A stretch of 62,152 bases of DNA from IMG/VR virus record IMGVR_UViG_3300033153_008214, positions 1 through 62,152 of that record; one strand, given 5' to 3'. The notes under the pieces are model-generated. The model was given only the letters and a program-made list of their open reading frames with translations, ran no database searches and was not told the DNA's origin. Below are positions 44,640 through 52,584 of the stretch, one piece after another. This stretch comes from a virus. Every line of letters starts with the position of its first letter. The first letter of the stretch is position 1. A program made the translations under genes and the position numbers.

Positions 44640-47600
44640 ATGAGTAATTACCCAGCAAAAATAGATACTGATGTTGAGCTTCCTCGTGTTGATGACAATG
44701 TTAGTGAGATAGCCTCAGAAGTTATAAACTCATTAAGGGAAGCGGTAGTTGCCGTTCAAACAACCCTAGGTAAAGATCCTCAGGGTTCTGCAGTTGATCT
44801 TGTCACTAGACTTTCTCAGTCAATTAATGATGATGGTACGTTAAAGCTTGCTGCTTTGACTATTGGCTCAATTACTAATGCTCAGATTGCTTCTGGCGCA
44901 GCAATACTAGAGTCTAAGCTTGACTTAGATTTCACTACTCAAAATCTTCAAGACCAGATTACCAGCAATGATATAGATATTGCTGCATTACAAAAAGCGA
45001 TTGCAAAGGTGATTAGCGATCTTGCTATGCATGTTGCAGGTACAGGATTGCGACATGATACATTTGACATTGATCTGAATACTGCTTACGTTGGAACTAC
45101 TCCTCCGGAGTTTGCTGGACTTACTAGCTCAGAATTGCATGGTGTCTTAGTCGAGATGAATGATCGTTATCTGGATCATACAAGTGACTCCAAGGTAGAA
45201 GCTCATAAGGCTTCAACAGTTTCAGTAGATGGGGCAAACTTTAAGGTTATTCCTGTGGAAGTGGATGATGTTCAGGAAGCCTTGGAAAGCCTTGATGTGG
45301 CCAGAGCTGAGGAATTCATTAAGCATAGGGACCATCTTCATGCAAACGGGTTTGATAACTGGGCGAATAACATTCAAGGTTACAATGAAAATCTTCAATT
45401 AGTTCCAGCTATATTTGGTCAAACTGTCGTAGCTACCATAATTTCAGGAACTAGAAACCAGATTAGATTTCCAACTATTGATCTTGCTGCTCAGGGAGTT
45501 GAGCAGGGTAGTGTAATCGTAATAGCTGATGGTTATGCTGCAGGAAGTTATGTTGTAGATGATGTAGGGCCGCGTACAGCCATGGGTGGGAAATCCTTAC
45601 TTGATTCGACTGACGTAGAGATACAAAGTGTATTCCCAGACTCTCTTATCACTGATGGTTATGTAGATGCTTCAGTATTTGGAGAAAGCAGCCTGTTTAC
45701 ATTCAAGGGTAATGTTGCAAGTGTAATTCGTACAAGTTCTTCAACGCTTGACAGTGTTCAACTTGCTCGGCCAAATGCAGCAAAAGTATTAACACTGGGG
45801 ATTAAGCCAAATCTAATCTCTGGTGGAGAGACTCTGAATCTTGAAGTAGGTTTGGATGATAACAATATTCGAACTACTAGTATTGCGCTAAGCGGTTCTG
45901 CAACTATTGACTCACTGGTAGCAGAGATCAATACTTCTCTGCATGGTTCTGATGCATTCCCTGCGGCAGCATATAGGGTTGGAGATGAGTTGCTACTCTC
46001 TCATAACTGGGATGGCTATGTTGGCAATTATATAAAGGTTCTTACAACTGGTACTGCCAATACCATTCTAGGGTTTGATGGATATGGTGCAGATGTAGTG
46101 AGTCTTGAAGTGCCCCCTACCAAGCATTCCAAGTATTATGTGAATGGTAGTATGCTAACAGATTTCAAGCTGATTAGTTCCACTACGGCTGACATATCTG
46201 GTACAACGATCACGTTCACTGATTTCAATCCTGAGGATTCTGAGTTAAAGCCTGGCAATATGATCCATGTTAAAGATCATGCCACTGTTGCTGAACGTGG
46301 AAGTTATGAGATAACGGCTATTTCTCCAACGACTGTAACTGTACACACTTCTATTGTTGTAGGAACAGATGTTGCCGTAGAGATGTACCATGACGTAATC
46401 CCTCTTGCTGAGCTTGCCTCGAATGGTGATGCTCAGATTATAGAGGTGTTCCTTGATAGTGTGGGTCGATCAAAGTATAACCCCCGACTTGAGTTTGACA
46501 AGACTATTTCGAACCTTAATGTAGTTGATATAAGTGACAACTTTATTCCTGGAAGCTATATCCTTAATTCCGTTATAGATGCTGGTGGATATAATCTCAA
46601 CTTTGGCACAACTGGTATAAATACGTTTGTACCTACTGGTTTCATTGGAAAGAAACGAGTCTATTCTGAGTCCAATATCGAATTCTTAGATGTTGAAGTA
46701 ATAGGTATTTTAAGTGCTGGTGCTGCAGCGATTGTTATCAATGAACATATTAATGAGGAGGAAGTTCTTGAGATTGCTACGATTCGAAGCAATGGGCTGG
46801 AATCTTTAAGTGATGTTAAAGATAAGAGGTTGTTTGGAACCATAGGGCTTGATGAAATTCGAGAAGACGTTATTCAGTCCTATATTGAAGGGCCTCTAAC
46901 TGATCTCAGATCAAATGGTATTGTTAGAGGATTTGACGTAATTACTGCTAATTACGCTGATTTCGTATATCCAACTTATAAGGCAGTGCTGGTACGTGGT
47001 GGGAGTTTGTACGTAAATGGAGTTGGCTGCAGTGTGAGAACTCAAACAGTAGTATTTCCAAATGCTGCAGGGACTTACTTCATTGTATTGAATCAGATTG
47101 GCGTGTATGAAATTATCAACATAACTACTTGGACCATGGAAGAGATTCTCGATGGAAGTGCGGGTGAGTATGCACTAATCGCAAAAGTTGTACATGATGG
47201 TGCAAATGTAACTAACACTGAAGATCTCAGGTATTTCATAAGTAATTTGGATTCTAGGGTTGATCTGGTAGTTGATGAGACTAACAATTTCACTGGAAGC
47301 TTTGCTACCTTTGAAGCAGCTATGAACTATGCAAATAGCTATCCCTCTAGTGAAAAACCTCTGATTCGAGTAGTCTCTAATGAAGCTACTGACATTACAG
47401 TTCCTGCGGGAAGTCGAGAAGTTACTATACAGGTAGATGGTTATGTGAATGATGTTACCATTCATGCTCCTTGCAGACTTGAAAGTGGTGGTTTGAACGA
47501 AAGAGCTTCTGCTCATATCTGGGGAGATATAACGGTTTCAAACACCTGTACAAGGTTAGAGTTAGATGGGGTAAAAGTATCGGGAGCTGTCTCTATAACT

Positions 47601-50600
47601 GAAACTCTATCAGTTGATATTCAAAATAGCTCCTTTGCAAGTACGTTTACCAATACTGGTACCGGGTCTAGGGAAACATTTGCAGATAATTGTGAGTTTA
47701 GTGGAAACGTATCCTTTACTAGCTCTGAGGCCAGGATTGACAACTCTATATTGAGTGGTTCAGGAACGATTTTATCAAACAGCTCTCAGACCTTCGTAAG
47801 AAGTACTATCTTTGATCAGGCTCGCATACAGACTACATTTGACGCATTCTTAACGGGTTGTACATTTGAGAATCACAGTTCGGTAAATACTATCGCTACC
47901 TCAAGTGGTGGACCGATGATGATAGATAACTGCGTATTCCAGAATATGACAAGCTCTCTTACTGGAACCATGATTTTGATCTCTGCGTCAAGTGGTACCA
48001 TAAGCAATAGTTTCTTCAAGTCTGTTACTATGACAGGTACCGCAGCATTGATTTCTGCCACTAGTGTGGTAGATAGTTTCTTCAAATCAAACACTTATAC
48101 TACCACTCAGGCTATTACGGTTCAAACTTTTTCTGATAACTTGGCTGAAAGTAATACTGGTGATATGCTGGTAGGTGCTCGCATATTTAATGGTAATGAT
48201 GGGATACCTTCTGTAGGTGGAGCTGATGTAAGATCAGTATCAGGAAATAGTTTTCCTTCTGCGAGCACTCTTGGTTACAATGTTGATATAGGAAGTGATG
48301 GGTATGCAGTAATTATTGGTAATCAGTTTACTGATATTGTAGCTAGTGCAATAGGTATAACTTGTACCTCAGTATCTACTGGCATTAACATATCTAACAA
48401 CTATTTTGCTGGGGCGGGGGCAACAAGTACTGGCATAGCTCTAACTAATGCTACAGATTTGATAGTATCTACGAACACTTTTGACAATTGTGAATCTTTA
48501 TCTACCAGTGTTGAAGCGACTAGCTTATTCATTAGTGGGAATCGATTTGGTGAGCTGGATGAATCCTTCCTAGCTGGAGATAACCTACAGTTTGTAAATA
48601 ATAAGAAAGTAAATGGTACTTTCACTATTAACACTTCTACAGCAGATGAATGGAGGGTGATTAATAATCAGATGAGTGGTGGTTTACACTTGATTGGTAC
48701 TACTTTGACGAATACCTTGATTTGTGAGAATACTTTTAGCTTGCTTACATTTGAACTTGGTTTGAATGAAGCTATTATGGCTAATAATGTAGGCCTGATG
48801 AGCACTGTTGGAACGGTAGATTTTGAACAGGTTATTTGTTCTCAGAATGACGGCCTGTTTACCGGAGCAAGTTCTGCAAATGTGGTTTGGAGTAAGAGTA
48901 CTATAAGTGAAAATATCTGGAATACTGGAGATACTTACACAACTCTGACCATGAAGAGTGATGGGTCTAATACTCCGGCGTTGGTAAACATTACTCAGAA
49001 CTTGTTCTATGAGACTGATATAGAGATTGGTGCAGCGAATCAGATTGACCAGGTGTCTTTCTCAGATAATCTGTCTGTTGGTGAAACGCTTGCCCGGTCT
49101 TTAAATATAGCAGCTCACATGAATAACAGCTATATTTCAAGGAATTTGAACTTTGATATTGGTATGATTGGTTCAAACAATATGACTATTTCGCTTAATA
49201 GTTTAAGTAGTCAGACGATTAGCTTAACCGGTCAAATTAACTCTACACTGGTTACCGGCAACTTTGTAAATAACTTGCTGGTGAGTGGTGATAGTGCTAC
49301 TGGCCTTATTATCAACAGCAACGTTGTGTTTAACAACATTGATGTCAACCGTACCTTAGCCGCTACTGCGAGTATCACCGGAGCCATGATCTCTGACAAC
49401 TTTGTAGTTGCAAATATTAGAATATCTGACACTATTTTCTCAGGCTCTCCTGCAGTAGGCAGAGATTTCAGATTTATTGATTGCACTATATCTGGAAATA
49501 GAATTGGTGGAAGTTTATTATTTGCAGATTCTGGAACACTGACATCTACCTCTGTTCAGTATCTAATAACTGGTAATACAGTAAAGGATAATGTCACTAC
49601 ATCTGACATACGATTAATTGCATTTACAGGTGTAATGTCTGATACAATAGTTATGTTTAAAGATAATATGGTTTCTGGGAATAGTGTCGGAGGGAGCTTA
49701 ACTATTGGCAGCAATGGGGACCACTCGTATATCTCAGGGTCAGAGTTTTCTGGAAATATTATTTCTGGGAATAACATTATGTCACTTTTGTCTCTACAAA
49801 CAGAGGGCATTTCTGTAATTACAGCTTCGAATAACTATGTCAATTCCAATAAAATTGGAGGCTCGTTCTCGTTCGAAGGATTTAATTTAGATACATTTAC
49901 TTTCAATGATAACTTGGTCGGTTCTTCAACAGTTGTAAGTTTTAATAATCCTAGTTCGGCGGTTCTTGACTCTGACACTTACTTTCATTCTATATACAGC
50001 AATATATCTTTCAAAGGCAATGTTTTTGAAGGAGATATAGATATGGTATTAGGTTTTACTGGTCCGGCAGATGGTTATGGTGTGGACTTGAATGGATTTA
50101 CGTTTTCTGGAAATACTGCGCCATTAAATAATTTTACAATTCGCTCAAGCAATTTATCCTTTTTTATGCTTAATCGGTGTGAGTTTAACGACAATGAGAT
50201 TCGAGGTATAAGTATTGGAGCTGATATATGGAGAGGTGGTGTAACGGGGGTTGGTATAATCAATAATACATCTGTCATAGGGAATGTTTTCCCTGGACAA
50301 TATGACAGCTCTGTTGGCATAGATTTAGCTTGGCCCGGCTTTGAAATTACCGATAAGTCAGGAAATCAGGAAGCTCGGATATATACAACTAATTTTATAT
50401 TTAATTCTAATTCTGCTGGTCACTTATACGACCCATCTGTACTTGGACTAGTTGACTTTGATACATTTTCGGATGGATTTCCTCGTGCAAAATTTGTATT
50501 TCGTCAAAAAGTGGACGGGTCCTCTTATCAATTGAATGGAATGTATTGGTCAAACTTCATTGGCAACTCTAGCATAAGTTTTGAATTCTCGAATCAAGCT

Positions 50601-51197
50601 ACAAATACAACAGTTGCCAACAGCTTGATAATGCTATATGAATGTACTTGGTCTGGCAATGTAGCAATGTCTCTACTATTAGAATCTACGACTCCTTCTC
50701 TTGGAAGCCTAAGGGGAGTTTATCTGTACAGCAGCATACTTTCTGGAAATAGTTGGGATGTCAAGAGTACAGCAAGTGGCTCAGTATCTTTGTCCGTACC
50801 TAAAGAAACAACGTTTTACTCTAGCGAGGTGGTAGCTGGAGATAATAGTATCAATGATGTTACTATTACTGGTAACTATAAATGTGAGATGTATTTTCTT
50901 GATAGCTCAGTCTCGGGCTTGAACAACATTTCCAATAATTGTGATGCGTTGTTGAATTTTGATGATGGTAATTGGAACAATGCTTATCAGACAAAAATTA
51001 TGGGGAATGCTTTTACGGATATAACTTATAATGGTGCTGGAACTTATGATCCAAAGGATGATGCTAATGAGAAAACATATTGGTGGGGAAATACAGCTCA
51101 AACTAACTCTAATTTTACAATTACTAGTACTTTGTCAGGAAATATGTCTGCCTCAAATAGCCTTAGCTCCAATAAAATACCAACTTATATTCCCTGA
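44640..51197 (+). CDS. Giant beta-helix tail fibre 2 with shared anchor
   Basis: A 2185-residue protein with GAGGA before the ATG. It has the same order as its neighbour: anchor (YPAKIDTDVELPRVDDNV), coiled coil (LDFTTQNLQDQITSND), His-rich helical linkers (HRDHLHANG), beta domains, and the opening GSFATFEAAMNYAN near residue 885. After that come ~1,280 residues of parallel beta-helix with recurring I-S-N-N and S-G-N turns. It ends without an obvious separate tip domain (SLSSNKIPTYIP), unlike its paralog. The helix part is about twice as long as in the paralog and varied in sequence. It contains seven DGY. It is a probable receptor-binding or depolymerising fibre. Confidence 0.8.
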   Translation: MSNYPAKIDTDVELPRVDDNVSEIASEVINSLREAVVAVQTTLGKDPQGSAVDLVTRLSQSINDDGTLKLAALTIGSITNAQIASGAAILESKLDLDFTTQNLQDQITSNDIDIAALQKAIAKVISDLAMHVAGTGLRHDTFDIDLNTAYVGTTPPEFAGLTSSELHGVLVEMNDRYLDHTSDSKVEAHKASTVSVDGANFKVIPVEVDDVQEALESLDVARAEEFIKHRDHLHANGFDNWANNIQGYNENLQLVPAIFGQTVVATIISGTRNQIRFPTIDLAAQGVEQGSVIVIADGYAAGSYVVDDVGPRTAMGGKSLLDSTDVEIQSVFPDSLITDGYVDASVFGESSLFTFKGNVASVIRTSSSTLDSVQLARPNAAKVLTLGIKPNLISGGETLNLEVGLDDNNIRTTSIALSGSATIDSLVAEINTSLHGSDAFPAAAYRVGDELLLSHNWDGYVGNYIKVLTTGTANTILGFDGYGADVVSLEVPPTKHSKYYVNGSMLTDFKLISSTTADISGTTITFTDFNPEDSELKPGNMIHVKDHATVAERGSYEITAISPTTVTVHTSIVVGTDVAVEMYHDVIPLAELASNGDAQIIEVFLDSVGRSKYNPRLEFDKTISNLNVVDISDNFIPGSYILNSVIDAGGYNLNFGTTGINTFVPTGFIGKKRVYSESNIEFLDVEVIGILSAGAAAIVINEHINEEEVLEIATIRSNGLESLSDVKDKRLFGTIGLDEIREDVIQSYIEGPLTDLRSNGIVRGFDVITANYADFVYPTYKAVLVRGGSLYVNGVGCSVRTQTVVFPNAAGTYFIVLNQIGVYEIINITTWTMEEILDGSAGEYALIAKVVHDGANVTNTEDLRYFISNLDSRVDLVVDETNNFTGSFATFEAAMNYANSYPSSEKPLIRVVSNEATDITVPAGSREVTIQVDGYVNDVTIHAPCRLESGGLNERASAHIWGDITVSNTCTRLELDGVKVSGAVSITETLSVDIQNSSFASTFTNTGTGSRETFADNCEFSGNVSFTSSEARIDNSILSGSGTILSNSSQTFVRSTIFDQARIQTTFDAFLTGCTFENHSSVNTIATSSGGPMMIDNCVFQNMTSSLTGTMILISASSGTISNSFFKSVTMTGTAALISATSVVDSFFKSNTYTTTQAITVQTFSDNLAESNTGDMLVGARIFNGNDGIPSVGGADVRSVSGNSFPSASTLGYNVDIGSDGYAVIIGNQFTDIVASAIGITCTSVSTGINISNNYFAGAGATSTGIALTNATDLIVSTNTFDNCESLSTSVEATSLFISGNRFGELDESFLAGDNLQFVNNKKVNGTFTINTSTADEWRVINNQMSGGLHLIGTTLTNTLICENTFSLLTFELGLNEAIMANNVGLMSTVGTVDFEQVICSQNDGLFTGASSANVVWSKSTISENIWNTGDTYTTLTMKSDGSNTPALVNITQNLFYETDIEIGAANQIDQVSFSDNLSVGETLARSLNIAAHMNNSYISRNLNFDIGMIGSNNMTISLNSLSSQTISLTGQINSTLVTGNFVNNLLVSGDSATGLIINSNVVFNNIDVNRTLAATASITGAMISDNFVVANIRISDTIFSGSPAVGRDFRFIDCTISGNRIGGSLLFADSGTLTSTSVQYLITGNTVKDNVTTSDIRLIAFTGVMSDTIVMFKDNMVSGNSVGGSLTIGSNGDHSYISGSEFSGNIISGNNIMSLLSLQTEGISVITASNNYVNSNKIGGSFSFEGFNLDTFTFNDNLVGSSTVVSFNNPSSAVLDSDTYFHSIYSNISFKGNVFEGDIDMVLGFTGPADGYGVDLNGFTFSGNTAPLNNFTIRSSNLSFFMLNRCEFNDNEIRGISIGADIWRGGVTGVGIINNTSVIGNVFPGQYDSSVGIDLAWPGFEITDKSGNQEARIYTTNFIFNSNSAGHLYDPSVLGLVDFDTFSDGFPRAKFVFRQKVDGSSYQLNGMYWSNFIGNSSISFEFSNQATNTTVANSLIMLYECTWSGNVAMSLLLESTTPSLGSLRGVYLYSSILSGNSWDVKSTASGSVSLSVPKETTFYSSEVVAGDNSINDVTITGNYKCEMYFLDSSVSGLNNISNNCDALLNFDDGNWNNAYQTKIMGNAFTDITYNGAGTYDPKDDANEKTYWWGNTAQTNSNFTITSTLSGNMSASNSLSSNKIPTYIP

Positions 51198-51209
51198 TAG
51201 GATCAAGAT

Positions 51210-51722
51210 ATGAATAAAGAAGAGAGCGCCTTAGATGTAATTTTTGAAATCCGTGAGCAGTTAAACCAGCAACAGAGGCAGATAGCTATGTTGCAGGCTA
51301 GCCTTAATACGATTGGAGCAAAAGTCAACAATACACTTTATGCTGACTTTACTAGCCCTAAAGCTATAGCTTCCGATGTACCATTAGTTCAAGAGCCTGC
51401 TATTGCTGAAGAGCCTGTATCAAAACCTGAGCTTGAACCAGCTGAGGAGCTACCTGCCCCTGTAGTCCCCAAACAAGTCAGGAATGTAAGAGTCTTTGGA
51501 CATTTTGACGATGAGGTAGGAAAAGCACTATCTGGCGTAGTTGTTCGCATCTCAGATACTAATAACAACGTAGTAAAGCAGACGAAGAGTAATCGAGCAG
51601 GACTATGGATGTCCTTTTTACCTCCAGGAAACTATATAGCTGAGTTTATCATGGATGGAATGCAATCTGAAGCAAGAGAATTCACATTGCTTGAGGGTAA
51701 AAAGGAGTTAGAAATTGGCTAA
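51210..51722 (+). CDS. Coiled-coil protein with carboxypeptidase-regulatory-like domain
   Basis: A 170-residue protein. A helix at ~8-45 (EIREQLNQQQRQIAMLQASL) can form a coiled coil; a Pro/Glu/Ala-rich linker runs ~60-90. The C-terminal ~80 residues are a small beta-sandwich with the signature of carboxypeptidase-regulatory-like (transthyretin-like) domains: V-x-G...G-x-A-L-S-G-V-V-V-R-I...T-K-S-N-R-A-G-L-W...L-P-P-G-N-Y. In phages such domains decorate baseplates and fibres. It sits between the giant fibres and the tail-shaft genes. Confidence 0.65.
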   Translation: MNKEESALDVIFEIREQLNQQQRQIAMLQASLNTIGAKVNNTLYADFTSPKAIASDVPLVQEPAIAEEPVSKPELEPAEELPAPVVPKQVRNVRVFGHFDDEVGKALSGVVVRISDTNNNVVKQTKSNRAGLWMSFLPPGNYIAEFIMDGMQSEAREFTLLEGKKELEIG

Positions 51723-51732
51723 TAGGTGAAAC

Positions 51733-52506
51733 ATGGTACTTGGCACAGGATTATTTGTCAGAAGTGATATATACGATCTTGACAATATTGTAAGACATGT
51801 TGGAATCGTCCATGGACGCAACCTATTGATCGACACCCTCAGAGAAATCTTTGCAAGGGACCGGGAATTTGGCTATAGAGCTGATATCTTTGGGTTTCCT
51901 AAGACTCCTGACCATACAGGTCTGGATATAGATGCTGGTATAGATGATGATGTTACCACTAGACTCTTTATAGGGTCTACTTTCAGGTATGATATCCAAT
52001 TCCTGCCCGCTATTACTGTAAGGCAGACCAGCTCACAGTACAAACCTATCTCGTTTAATCAAAATATGCTTAGCCTTCAGTACCAGAAACAGCGTACTGA
52101 GGATGGCTATGGAAATGTTGACTTTGTAAGAGTTCCTAGCCATTACACTTACGCTGGTTCCTGGGAACAATCGTTTGAAGTTAAGGTTACTAGCAATAGT
52201 CAGGAAGATACTGCTTCTATCGCAGATGTAGTCATGATTAGCTTGCAGAGTACATATAGACGCATCCTAGAGAGGAATGGACTATTTGTAAAGCAAGTCT
52301 CAGCAGGTGGTGAGTCATCTGAACAAGTAGGCAGTAATGACCCACTTTTCTCAGTAGTAATTACGGTAAACACTCTTAGTGAATTTAGAAGAGAGATTCC
52401 AGTAAGTAATCTTTTAGAGAGAATTCAGCTCTGTTTCCATGTAGATCTTGGTAGTGATAAAGACCCACCTGCAAATGGGCTGACAATTAAGCATACTTTC
52501 GAATAA
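51733..52506 (+). CDS. Putative tail-completion or neck protein
   Basis: A 257-residue protein directly upstream of the sheath gene, a usual place for tail terminator or neck proteins in contractile-tailed phages. Helical N-terminus (NLLIDTLREIFARDREFGY), then beta-rich (TTRLFIGSTFRYDIQFLPAITV), a central helix (TASIADVVMISLQSTYRRILERNGLFV), and a final beta hairpin (RIQLCFHVDLG). The role is inferred mainly from position; sequence family is not recognised. Confidence 0.45.
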   Translation: MVLGTGLFVRSDIYDLDNIVRHVGIVHGRNLLIDTLREIFARDREFGYRADIFGFPKTPDHTGLDIDAGIDDDVTTRLFIGSTFRYDIQFLPAITVRQTSSQYKPISFNQNMLSLQYQKQRTEDGYGNVDFVRVPSHYTYAGSWEQSFEVKVTSNSQEDTASIADVVMISLQSTYRRILERNGLFVKQVSAGGESSEQVGSNDPLFSVVITVNTLSEFRREIPVSNLLERIQLCFHVDLGSDKDPPANGLTIKHTFE

Positions 52507-52530
52507 TTATGCTAATATTTCTTAATCTTT

Positions 52531-52567
52531 GCAGACCTATAGTTATAGGTTAAATTTGCAGGTAATA
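52531..52567 (+). promoter_or_regulatory. Inverted repeat flanked by direct repeats before sheath gene
   Basis: The 78-base gap before the sheath gene contains ACCTATA-GT-TATAGGT (52535-52550), a perfect seven-base-pair inverted repeat. A TTTGCAG stands on each side (about 52528-52534 and 52555-52561). There is no T-run, so a terminator is unlikely. It could be an operator, an mRNA processing hairpin or part of a late promoter for the highly expressed sheath. Confidence 0.4.
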
Positions 52568-52584
52568 GCTGTTGGAGGATTTTA

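Noticed and set aside
40004-51197. Polysaccharide lyase or depolymerase activity for the giant beta-helix fibres
   Set aside because: The fold opening is clear, but no catalytic residue pattern can be recognised by eye, so enzyme function is not claimed.
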